A stretch of 64,000 nt of DNA from Pirellulaceae bacterium (GTDB lineage: Bacteria > Planctomycetota > Planctomycetia > Pirellulales > Pirellulaceae). The stretch covers positions 1-64,000 of the forward strand of contig JAQWSU010000055.1 in the NCBI GenBank assembly GCA_029243025.1. The letters are read 5' to 3'. The notes beneath the pieces were generated by a model, which had not been told where the DNA came from, ran no database searches, and worked only from the letters and a program-made list of their open reading frames with translations. A program made the translations under genes and the position numbers. Position 1 is the stretch's first letter. Every line of letters starts with the position of its first letter. Shown here piece after piece: positions 1 to 7,943 of this stretch.

Positions 1-400
<400 letters not shown>

Positions 401-502
401 CTTATATTCAACACTCTTGACGAAGATGGAGAGTCTTCGACATCAAGACGCCATTACCACAACCTTTTAAGTACGGCGAGCCGACAGGTTCGTCGTACTT
501 TT

Positions 503-610
<108 letters not shown>

Positions 611-615
611 TTTTT

Positions 616-656
616 AAAGCTCTCTCTGACTTTGGTTAGAGAGAGCTTTTTTTTTT
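616..656 (+). terminator. Rho-independent terminator of the rRNA operon
   Basis: AAGCTCTCTCT and AGAGAGAGCTT form an 11-bp stem around a short loop (617-648), followed directly by a run of ten T. It starts six bases after the 5S 3' end, which fits the end of the rRNA transcript. Confidence 0.93.
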
Positions 657-728
657 GATCCCACGCCTAGCGAGATAAGCCATTAGCAATGGGCTCGGAA
701 AGACGGCCCGCGTGCGCAAAGTTGTAGC

Positions 729-767
729 CGACCCATCGTCCTGATTTGTCGACCCATCGTCCTGATT
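729..767. repeat. Two-copy 21-bp direct repeat
   Basis: An 18-base sequence, CGACCCATCGTCCTGATT, occurs at 729-746 and again at 750-767, a period of 21 bp. It lies between the rRNA terminator and the DUF1080 gene. No function is evident; it could be a protein binding site or a recent slippage duplication. Confidence 0.6.
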
Positions 768-896
768 GGAAGTCACGACCGATCGTATTTCTAGGTCATG
801 AAGGGTGGTTGGGGGCTCAAACAGTTGAAACATGGCGGCCGGTTTTTGTTAGACTAGTGGCTAATTCGAATTTCTACTTGTTATGGAGCATCCCCC

Positions 897-2228
897 ATGC
901 CGACTTGTTTGACTCTTTTTCGTGTTGTGAACGTTTTCTGCATAGTGCTAGTGGTGCACTGTTCTAGCCACGCGTTTGGACAGGAAAACAATCAACCCCC
1001 CGAAGGCTATCGGGCCCTATTCAATGGGAAAGATTTGAGCGGTTGGTATGGATTGGAAACGATTGATCCCCGCAAATTAGCGGCGATGAGTGATCAAGAT
1101 CGACAGACCAAACGGCAAGCCGATACGGCGAATGCGCGGAAGCACTGGACAGTCGAGAATGGCGATCTGGTGAATGATGGGAAAGGATTCTATCTGACCA
1201 CCGACGATGATTTTGAAAACGTCGATTTCTGGATTGATTATGCCACGGTCCCCAAAGCAGACAGTGGAATCTATATGAGAGCCACGCCTCAGATTCAAAT
1301 TTGGGATTACACGAAAGAGGGGGGGAAATGGAATATTGGTGCCGACAAAGGATCGGGTGGCTTGTGGAATAATAGCGCTGGCACGGCGGGCAAGGATCCG
1401 TCTGTCTTGGCCGATAAGCCTTTCGGCCAATGGAATCGATTTCGCGTTCAGCAGGTCGGTGCACGCACCTGGATCTGGCTGAATGGACAAGAAGTGGTCG
1501 ACGGAGCGTTGATGGAAAACTATTGGGATCGAAAGAAACCCTTGGTTAAAAGCGGGCCCGTCCAACTGCAAACTCATGGTGGAGAAATTCGCTGGAAAAA
1601 TATTTTTGCTCGCGACATTCCTTGGAATGAATCGCTGGAAATGTTGCGATCGCGAGACTCAGACGGTTTTGAAGCAGTTTTCAATGGCAAGGACTTTACC
1701 GGTTGGTCGGGGCCAACGGACGGATATGAAATTGTTGATGGGGCGCTCGGCTGTAAGTCGGGGTCCGGCGGAACCATCTTCACCGACAAAGTTTATGGCG
1801 ACTTTGTCGTGCGTTTTGAGTTCAAACTTCCGCCTGGTGGTAATAATGGTCTGGCAATTCGCTACCCAGGAGCAGGTGACACAGCCTATGCGGGGATGTG
1901 TGAACTTCAGGTGCTTGACTCCGAACATCCCAAGTATGCCAATCTCGACGAACGACAATACCACGGCTCTGCCTACGGGATGGCTGCTGCCACGCGTGGT
2001 TATTTGCGACCTAGCGGGGAATGGAATTTCCAGGAAGTCACTGTGGAAGGTTCACGAATCAAGGTTGAGCTCAATGGGTACATCATCCTGGATACCGACT
2101 TGAGCCAGATCACCGAATACATGGCCAACAGTCCTCATCCAGGTAAGGATCGTAAAGAGGGCCATTTTGGTTTTGCGGGACACGGCGATTCGGTCCAATT
2201 CCGAAATATTTCGATTAAGCAAAAATAG
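897..2228 (+). CDS. Secreted protein with two DUF1080 (3-keto-disaccharide hydrolase-type) domains
   Basis: A 443-residue protein with an N-terminal signal peptide (hydrophobic stretch about residues 8-27, ending ...SSHAFGQ). Two copies of the DUF1080 fold follow, at about 37-240 and 258-443. Both begin with a similar phrase (GYRALFNGKDLSGW and GFEAVFNGKDFTGW) and both contain a WN.F/V...G.RI...LNG segment typical of this concanavalin-like fold. The family is greatly expanded in planctomycetes and is associated with glycoside or keto-sugar hydrolysis; the substrate here is unknown. The ATG follows GGAGC by 7 nt. It probably acts in the periplasm or outside the cell. Family assignment is firm, activity is inferred. 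Confidence 0.88.
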   Translation: MPTCLTLFRVVNVFCIVLVVHCSSHAFGQENNQPPEGYRALFNGKDLSGWYGLETIDPRKLAAMSDQDRQTKRQADTANARKHWTVENGDLVNDGKGFYLTTDDDFENVDFWIDYATVPKADSGIYMRATPQIQIWDYTKEGGKWNIGADKGSGGLWNNSAGTAGKDPSVLADKPFGQWNRFRVQQVGARTWIWLNGQEVVDGALMENYWDRKKPLVKSGPVQLQTHGGEIRWKNIFARDIPWNESLEMLRSRDSDGFEAVFNGKDFTGWSGPTDGYEIVDGALGCKSGSGGTIFTDKVYGDFVVRFEFKLPPGGNNGLAIRYPGAGDTAYAGMCELQVLDSEHPKYANLDERQYHGSAYGMAAATRGYLRPSGEWNFQEVTVEGSRIKVELNGYIILDTDLSQITEYMANSPHPGKDRKEGHFGFAGHGDSVQFRNISIKQK

Positions 2229-2505
2229 GTCCGTTTAGGTGGAGCGGGTGGTCTAGGGTGACTATCTGCTGGTGTGGCGGAGGGGGTTGCGCGGCGACTG
2301 CTTGCAATGCTGGTGGTCGCCTGCTATGTTCCATGCGCAGTTCGGCTGACGGTCGGAAGAAAAACAGAGTCGGCTCGGGCTAACGGGGAGTGGCTTGATT
2401 GGGTGGTCGGAAGCCTGTGTCGCAGCAATGTGGCTCGATGGATTGTTTCACCACGTTTTAGTTTCGTGCTGTGCGAAACGGGTTGCGAAGTGCAAGGAAC
2501 TAGCG

Positions 2506-2706
2506 ATGCTCGTCCTTAGTCGAAAGGTCGGAGAGCGGATCTTGGTCGGTGACCAGATCACAATCACCGTAGTTCGCTTGACCAATGGCGGTGTGCGTTT
2601 AGGGATCGAAGCTCCCGGCGACTTAACCGTGGTTCGCGAAGAGGTATTGAAAGAGGATCGTCCCGTCTCCGCTAGAAAAGGATTGGCTTCTGATGCGGCG
2701 GGCTAA
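2506..2706 (+). CDS. csrA: Carbon storage regulator CsrA
   Basis: A 66-residue protein that begins MLVLSRKVGERILVGD, the canonical CsrA N-terminus, followed by the ITVV...VRLGIEAP strand pattern. CsrA is a dimeric RNA-binding repressor that recognises GGA motifs near ribosome binding sites. I chose ATG 2506 because the protein then starts exactly as the family does and has AAGGA 7 nt upstream; a longer in-frame start at 2395 would add non-homologous residues. The tail after about residue 50 (KEDRPVSARKG...) is longer and more variable than in E. coli CsrA. The stop codon directly abuts the stop of the convergent ftsQ gene, with no spacer. Confidence 0.93.
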   Translation: MLVLSRKVGERILVGDQITITVVRLTNGGVRLGIEAPGDLTVVREEVLKEDRPVSARKGLASDAAG

Positions 2707-3642
2707 CTAGCGAGACAACGTCGGCTGCTTGGCATAGCGAATACCGATTACCTCGGATAAGTCGGCCGTATCTCCCAGTTCGAGCGAGTCCAAATCCTTG
2801 TTGGCCTCAAGAATCTGTTTTAGTCGAGCTGCCTTGTCGGCGGCCGTATCTTCTCCACGCTGTTCTTCTCCGGGTGCACTGCCCCAGTCAAACTGCCGGC
2901 GATTTCGGGTGATCAGCATGAACCGTTTGGATGACGGTGCGGTGGCGTCGGCAGTCGATTCATTTGTGGGGACTTCAATGCGATGGAGTTTTAGCGGCTC
3001 CCAAATGTCTTCTAGCAGCGCGACGATACTGGCGGCTTTCACGACTCGATCATCGCCCCACGGATTGCCAGGTGGTCCGGCAGGTGATGTGTTGATGCCG
3101 GAAATCCAGGGATAGATGGCCGCTTCTTGCTCGGTCAATTCGACTGGCAGCAGGCAGCCATCAACGTCGATTGGAAGTAGGCCCGGTTCATCGAAATCTT
3201 CGAACATTCCGGCCGGTACCTCCACCATTGCGATCGGACGCCGATATTCTACTTGGACTTCGACAGCGGACGGAAATTGTTTGTTGACGAACTTGACTCG
3301 TTTGACCCAAGGTTGCACCCCGAATGCCTGTTTGACTTGAAGCACAAGTTTTTGGTCCAACAAGCTGGCGTTCTCAAGTTGGCCAAAAGCGATCGCGTTT
3401 TTTTTCACATCCGATCGAATCCACTCTGGCTGTTCATTGACGGTGAGTTTGGATGGGTCAAGGAGATAGGGGGTTTGGCGGAGTATTGTGTCGCTGTATC
3501 GATTCCAAAGATGGTAACTTCCAATCCCAAGAACGGTACAACCGAGCAGCGTTGCGGCAACAAACCACGCCTTACCTTCCAGGGGGCGGAACAAACGTCC
3601 GACGATTCCAACTGGCCCTTCTTGGGAGCGTTTGGCAGCCAT
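2707..3642 (-). CDS. ftsQ: FtsQ-like cell division protein
   Basis: A 311-residue bitopic membrane protein: a short basic cytoplasmic N-terminus, one membrane segment at about residues 26-43 (WFVAATLLGCTVLGIG), then a periplasmic part. A POTRA-like/FtsQ segment includes PWVKRVKFVNKQFPSAVEV followed by RRPIAMVEV, matching the FtsQ pattern in which PWV...R..P.......E..P.A is conserved. FtsQ links early and late divisome proteins. The start is set at ATG 3642 because AAGGAGGTCC lies 5 nt upstream; a longer frame begins at 3738 but lacks such a site. It lies 70 nt downstream of murB, as in many dcw clusters. The C-terminal 90 residues, rich in charged residues, are not recognised. Confidence 0.75.
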   Translation of the reverse strand: MAAKRSQEGPVGIVGRLFRPLEGKAWFVAATLLGCTVLGIGSYHLWNRYSDTILRQTPYLLDPSKLTVNEQPEWIRSDVKKNAIAFGQLENASLLDQKLVLQVKQAFGVQPWVKRVKFVNKQFPSAVEVQVEYRRPIAMVEVPAGMFEDFDEPGLLPIDVDGCLLPVELTEQEAAIYPWISGINTSPAGPPGNPWGDDRVVKAASIVALLEDIWEPLKLHRIEVPTNESTADATAPSSKRFMLITRNRRQFDWGSAPGEEQRGEDTAADKAARLKQILEANKDLDSLELGDTADLSEVIGIRYAKQPTLSR

Positions 3643-3712
3643 TTTTGGACCTCCTTGTCCACAGTTGTGCATTATCTCAGCAGCGAAACTTTGCCCGGTT
3701 GGCAACTTGCCG

Positions 3713-4591
3713 CTACCAGATTCGTAACTCGCATTCAAGCGTCACACCCAGTCCCGCGTGCACTCGAGTCTTGGCCAATTCGATTAGTTTCTTCACGTCT
3801 TGGCTCTTTGCACCGGGGCTGGCGGTAACATAATTTGCGTTCTTATCGGAAATGCCCACGCCTCCAATTTGATAGCCGCGCAGACCTGCTTGATCGATTA
3901 ACTCAGCCGCATTCATGCCTTGAGGATCCTTGAAAACTCGACCGGATCCAAGTTCCCCGAACGGTTGGGTTGATTTCTTAATAATCCAGGCTTTCTGCAT
4001 ACGTCGTGTGAGTTCGCTGGGGTCGCCTTTTTCCAGTACAAATTGAGCTTCCAGAATGGCGAGTTCGTCCAAATTGCTTTCCCGGTAGGAGAATCGCAAA
4101 TCGGACCGCTCTCGGACTTTGATTTCTCCGGCATGGGTCACGACGGTGACTTGGTCCGTCCATTGACCGACGGATGCCCCGTGGCTATCCGAGTTTCCTT
4201 GGAGTGCGCCGGCGACAGAACCCGGTATGCCAACTAAAGATTCCATGCCCGCCAGTCCTTCACGAACGGCGGTTGAAACGACATGTCCGAGTTTCGTGCC
4301 TCCGCCGGTGATCAGGCGACAATCTTCCACACGGATTTCACTGAAGGCCGGAGCGGAGAGATGAATTACCAGCCCTGGAACACCCTCATCGGGCACCAAT
4401 ATTCGTGAGCCACCGCCCAAAAGACGGGTAGGGAGCTCGGCGGCCTGGGCGGCGCGGACTAATTCGACCAATTCATCACGACTCGTTGGTTCAGCGAAGT
4501 ATTCCGCAGCACCTCCCAAACGCAGCCAGGTGTACGGCGCGAGTAATTCCTGCTCACGAACAATGTGTTCCAACCCTTGAAAAACCGACAT
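3713..4591 (-). CDS. murB: UDP-N-acetylenolpyruvoylglucosamine reductase MurB
   Basis: MurB reduces UDP-GlcNAc-enolpyruvate to UDP-MurNAc with FAD and NADPH, the second committed step of peptidoglycan synthesis. The FAD-binding part shows TWLRLGGAAEYF, LLGGGSRILVPDEG and GIPGSVAGAL; the Arg of FSYRES and the Glu of LECELRIW fit the catalytic Arg and Glu. The protein is 292 residues from ATG 4591, which is preferred over 4624 because the longer N-terminus has no family match. Two places depart from the usual sequence: the MNAGAYG-type loop reads GNSDSHG, and the segment normally GS(V/F)FK(N/R)P reads GSGRVFKDP, so the proton-donating Ser position is Arg unless the alignment slips by two. It precedes ftsQ in an apparent operon. 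Confidence 0.85.
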   Translation of the reverse strand: MSVFQGLEHIVREQELLAPYTWLRLGGAAEYFAEPTSRDELVELVRAAQAAELPTRLLGGGSRILVPDEGVPGLVIHLSAPAFSEIRVEDCRLITGGGTKLGHVVSTAVREGLAGMESLVGIPGSVAGALQGNSDSHGASVGQWTDQVTVVTHAGEIKVRERSDLRFSYRESNLDELAILEAQFVLEKGDPSELTRRMQKAWIIKKSTQPFGELGSGRVFKDPQGMNAAELIDQAGLRGYQIGGVGISDKNANYVTASPGAKSQDVKKLIELAKTRVHAGLGVTLECELRIW

Positions 4592-4771
4592 GCAAGGTGC
4601 CCTTTTTCCACGTGAGCGAATCAACGCCCATGGCCTCCTACGAAAAAACTTCCAATCGGCGATAATAGGCGGGCTATGAGTGAGGTGTCAATGTGAAGCC
4701 GGCGAATGTTAGCTGAGTTGCTAGCGGTTTGCCGCTCTCTTGCCCTCTTTTTTTCTGCGGAGAGTTAAAAA

Positions 4772-6031
4772 ATGCATGCTGAAATCATTGCAATCGGTGA
4801 CGAATTAACCAGCGGAGAGCGGCTGGACACGAACAGCCAATGGATCAGCCAGCAGCTCGAGCAGCAGGGTATTCGTACCTTGTTTCATACAACGGTCGGT
4901 GATGATTTAGAGGCAATGATCGGCGTTCTTCGAATTTCGGCTCGTCGAGCTCCTTTGCTGGTGATCACGGGCGGATTGGGGCCTACCGCGGATGATTTGA
5001 CCCGACAGGCGCTTGCTGCTGCGACCGGGACCGAGCTAAAACTGGATTCAGGAGTCCTTGAGCAGATTTCCCAGATGTTTTCATCTCGCGGCCGCCAGAT
5101 GCCAGCTGCCAACGAAATTCAGGCCATGTTTCCCCAGGGCAGCCAAGTGATCCCGAATCCCTACGGAACGGCGCCTGGTATCGATTTGGAGATGCCTGGG
5201 GTCGAGCAACCGGCGTGCCGACTTTTTGCCTTACCGGGAGTTCCTGCGGAGATGAAGCAGATGTGGGTCCAAACTGTGGCGCCACGGATTCAAGGATCGA
5301 TACGAAGTCAACAAGTCATTATGCACCACCGAGTGAAATGTTTCGGGGCCGGGGAGAGTCAGCTCGAAGGCATGCTACCTGACCTCATCCGCCGCGGTCG
5401 CGAACCGCGTGTGGGAATTACTGTTCATAAAGCGACAATTACACTGCGTTTGACCGCTTCGGGAACTGATCGGGAAGCGTGTTGGCTGAAAATGCAGCCA
5501 ACCCTTTCCACGATCCATGAATGTTTGGGGGATTTAGTTTTTGGTACAGAGGACGACGAATTGGAGCATGCCGTCATTGGGTTGTTACAGGCAAATCGCC
5601 ATAGCCTTGCCGTTTGTGAGTGGGGGACGGGAGGGATTGTCAGTCAATGGTTGCATGCCGTCTCCGCAGAAAACCATCCTCTGAAAGGTGCGACCGTTCT
5701 ACGAGAACAAGCGTCTCTACAGTCGTTGCTCGAACTTCCGCCTTCCCCCTCGAAGCTCGGAGATGAGGCGGCGGTAGTCGGATTAATGGCCGAGGCCATC
5801 CGTCAGCGTAGCAACGCGGATTTTGGCCTGGCCGTTGGGCAGTTACCCGTTGAGAGTGACCAAATGCCCCGTGTTTATCTCGGATTGTCGGGACCACGAG
5901 GCACGGATGTCCAATCACGTTTATTTGCGGGACATCCCGATATCCTGCTGGATCGTGCGGCCAAACAAGCGCTCGATCTGTTGAGGCTTCATTTGATCTC
6001 GAACGAAAATGAAAATAAGGAGTTATCATGA
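4772..6031 (+). CDS. cinA: CinA family protein (nicotinamide-nucleotide amidase/molybdopterin-binding type)
   Basis: A 419-residue protein. Residues 1-170 form the MoCF-biosynthesis-like (COG1058) domain with GDELTSGERLDTNSQWI and ITGGLGPTADDLTRQ, near-perfect family motifs. A linker follows, and from about residue 255 a domain in the position of the NMN amidase (PncC). In that domain the usual AESCTGG active-site segment reads CEWGTGG, so the catalytic Ser appears to be lost. The N-terminal domain is linked to ADP-ribose pyrophosphatase activity in known CinA proteins. ATG 4772 follows CGGAGAG by 7 nt. The last 4 bp (ATGA) overlap the next gene, so the two are probably translationally coupled. 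Confidence 0.88.
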   Translation: MHAEIIAIGDELTSGERLDTNSQWISQQLEQQGIRTLFHTTVGDDLEAMIGVLRISARRAPLLVITGGLGPTADDLTRQALAAATGTELKLDSGVLEQISQMFSSRGRQMPAANEIQAMFPQGSQVIPNPYGTAPGIDLEMPGVEQPACRLFALPGVPAEMKQMWVQTVAPRIQGSIRSQQVIMHHRVKCFGAGESQLEGMLPDLIRRGREPRVGITVHKATITLRLTASGTDREACWLKMQPTLSTIHECLGDLVFGTEDDELEHAVIGLLQANRHSLAVCEWGTGGIVSQWLHAVSAENHPLKGATVLREQASLQSLLELPPSPSKLGDEAAVVGLMAEAIRQRSNADFGLAVGQLPVESDQMPRVYLGLSGPRGTDVQSRLFAGHPDILLDRAAKQALDLLRLHLISNENENKELS

Positions 6032-6981
6032 GTGTCGAATCGATCATGATTCAAGACCCAGAGGGGACAACGTCAGCGGATGTGCTCGTCGGTTTTGGCT
6101 TTAATTGCTATCGCTTGCAAACAATCGTCAGCGGACAAACAATCGATGTTCTGTGGTCCGAACCTGGCTTTGAAACGGGAAGCAAGCGTGCTTCGGGCAG
6201 CGGTATTCCGATCTTATTCCCTTTTCCAGGACGAATTAAGGGAACTCAGTTTCATTGGAATGATCGGGCGTATCCCTTGGAGGAAGGCGACGGTTGTGGC
6301 AATGCGATTCATGGCTTTGTGCACCATCGACCGTGGCGATTGATTGACCGTGGTGCGGACTTTGTCACGGCTGAATTCCAGCCATCGATTGATGATGCTC
6401 GCTTACTTGACCAGTGGCCGTCGGATTTCTTCCTGCGAGCCACCTATCGTGCCAGCAAGGCATGCCTTGCATCTCATTTCGAGGTTGAAAATCGGGGTAA
6501 TGAACCCTTGCCGATGGGACTGGGAACGCACCCCTATTTTCGATTGCCACTCCAGTCCGATTCCAACGCGGATGATTGCCGTGTGCAGGTCCCCGTGTCT
6601 TCGTCATGGGAATTGATCGAGATGAATGCCACGGGGAAATGTCTCCCACTTGCGGACGCGCTCGCCTATCAGACGGGATTGAGATTCGGCGACGTCCGTT
6701 TTGACAACGTTTTTTCTGGTCTAACTGGTCGACCCGGGCAGCGAGAAGCCCAACTTCATGATTCCAACCCTGGTTGCTCGGTTCGGATTCGTTGGAGCGA
6801 CGAATTTCGAGAGTTAGTCGTCTACACTCCGCCCCATCGCGAAGCGATTTGTATTGAACCGTACACCTGCGTGCCGGATGCTTTTCGACTTGCTCAGCAA
6901 AATATTAATGCGGGAGCCCGCCTGCTCCAACCAGGAGAGTCTTTCCAAGCGTCGGTCGATATTCTGATCGCAGATTCTTAG
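6028..6981 (+). CDS. Aldose 1-epimerase (GalM) family protein
   Basis: A 317-residue protein of the galactose mutarotase fold. Expected features are visible: GIPILFPFPGRI near residues 60-73, NAIHGFVHHRPW around residue 91 (binding and catalytic His region), GLGTHPYFRLP around 164, and AICIEPYTCVPDAF near 272, which carries the catalytic Glu. These enzymes interconvert alpha and beta anomers of sugars; the divergent subfamily seen here also includes hexose-6-phosphate epimerases, so the substrate is open. It starts inside the stop of cinA (ATGA overlap) and is most likely co-transcribed with it. A cytoplasmic location is inferred from the lack of a signal peptide. Confidence 0.82.
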   Translation: MSVESIMIQDPEGTTSADVLVGFGFNCYRLQTIVSGQTIDVLWSEPGFETGSKRASGSGIPILFPFPGRIKGTQFHWNDRAYPLEEGDGCGNAIHGFVHHRPWRLIDRGADFVTAEFQPSIDDARLLDQWPSDFFLRATYRASKACLASHFEVENRGNEPLPMGLGTHPYFRLPLQSDSNADDCRVQVPVSSSWELIEMNATGKCLPLADALAYQTGLRFGDVRFDNVFSGLTGRPGQREAQLHDSNPGCSVRIRWSDEFRELVVYTPPHREAICIEPYTCVPDAFRLAQQNINAGARLLQPGESFQASVDILIADS

Positions 6982-7024
6982 GCCTGGGAAAGAGCAATCA
7001 ATGGATGAGATGCTGATCGGGCCT

Positions 7025-7058
7025 AAAAAAACGACCTGCCAGTGCGGCAGATCGTTTG
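7025..7058 (-). terminator. Terminator for the minus-strand cytochrome gene
   Basis: Read on the minus strand, AACGATCTGCC and GGCAGGTCGTT form an 11-bp stem with one mismatch around a five-base loop, followed by a run of T (the A run at 7025-7031). It lies about 30 nt after the stop of the cytochrome gene. The plus-strand gene ending at 6981 may also use the hairpin, but there it lacks a good T run. Confidence 0.85.
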
Positions 7059-7086
7059 GAATTTGTAAAGCGTTGGTTTTGGCTAG

Positions 7087-7506
7087 CTACTTGCTAGGTA
7101 GCTCGCCCTTTTTCAGGTGATCGCCGTAGGCTTCACCGCTTTTGCTTTTCTTTTTGGCGACCTCGTCAAATGCCTTGTCGAGTTCCTGAAGCACTTTTTC
7201 CGTTTCGGATTTGCGTGCCGCGGAGCCACCTTCCTTGCCTGCTGCTTTGATTCGCGCGTTAGCATCACCGTCAATGAGCTTTGCCAATTCGTCACCGTAG
7301 CTGTTGCGGACGGTTTTCTTTTCGCCCTTCACGTGGCATGTATTGCAACTGGCTTTCTTGAATGAATCTTTGAAAGACTCGTTGTCGCTGGGGGTGACAT
7401 ATTTTTTCTGGAAAGCTTTCTTAAACGGCGCGATCGCATTGGCGTTGGGGCTGATCAACGTCACAGTTGCCGCACAAGCAATGCAAACCAATAGGAATCG
7501 TTTCAT
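7087..7506 (-). CDS. Small secreted c-type cytochrome-like protein
   Basis: A 139-residue protein with a signal peptide (MKRFLLVCIACAATVTLI...NANA) and one CNTCH heme c attachment motif at about residue 54. The rest is rich in Lys and Ala (for example AAGKEGGSAARKSE and KKKSKSGEAYG), giving a basic, probably helical protein. No distal Met ligand could be assigned with confidence. I chose ATG 7506 because AAGGAGA lies 7 nt upstream; an upstream in-frame ATG at 7524 would place that site inside the coding region. It could be a periplasmic electron carrier; partner and donor are not indicated by the neighbours. Confidence 0.78.
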   Translation of the reverse strand: MKRFLLVCIACAATVTLISPNANAIAPFKKAFQKKYVTPSDNESFKDSFKKASCNTCHVKGEKKTVRNSYGDELAKLIDGDANARIKAAGKEGGSAARKSETEKVLQELDKAFDEVAKKKSKSGEAYGDHLKKGELPSK

Positions 7507-7943
7507 CAAGGTCTTCTCCTTCAACTAATTTCCGAAAAGGCTTGGTTGCCTTTGTAGGTTACCTGTCCGAAGCGAGGTTTGCCTACGAGGGGGGAATGTC
7601 CGGAAACGAGACCCCGGACAGGGTTTCGGCTTGAAAACATCTCTTTCGTTAGTAGAATCTGCCCGGTTTTGTCTGTCAAGGAAGGAAGGGGGGCAGGTGA
7701 GCGGCGTTAATTTACTGGAATATCGCCCCGTTTCAATCGCTGGCGTGTAGCAGTCGACACAACGACCAGATTTCTCTCGGAGTTGAAGCTCTGCCTCGTC
7801 TGCCTGCGTCGTCGCCTATCTGCTATCGTGTCAAAAAATCCTCGCAAAGCGAGGCGGAGTTTCAAGGCGGATATCCCGATAATCGGTTTTCCGTTCCCTG
7901 CCGTGCGGCTGGCAGCGGCGGATAGCATAAAGAGGGCGATTTC
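7507..7943. other. Intergenic region between divergent cytochrome and transporter genes
   Basis: This 437-bp stretch must hold promoters for both neighbours. The only structure seen is a compact hairpin, CCTCGC-AAA-GCGAGG (7840-7854), about 90 nt before the transporter start. No clear -35/-10 pair or coding frame with a ribosome binding site was recognised. Confidence 0.4.

Noticed and set aside
1021-1964. Long open frames on the other strand or frame within the DUF1080 gene
   Set aside because: They lie fully inside a gene with clear family motifs, have no ribosome binding sites and no recognisable sequence.
2274-2519. Open frame before csrA
   Set aside because: No family resemblance and no good ribosome binding site; it overlaps the csrA start and its Arg/Val/Cys-rich text is typical of a non-coding frame.
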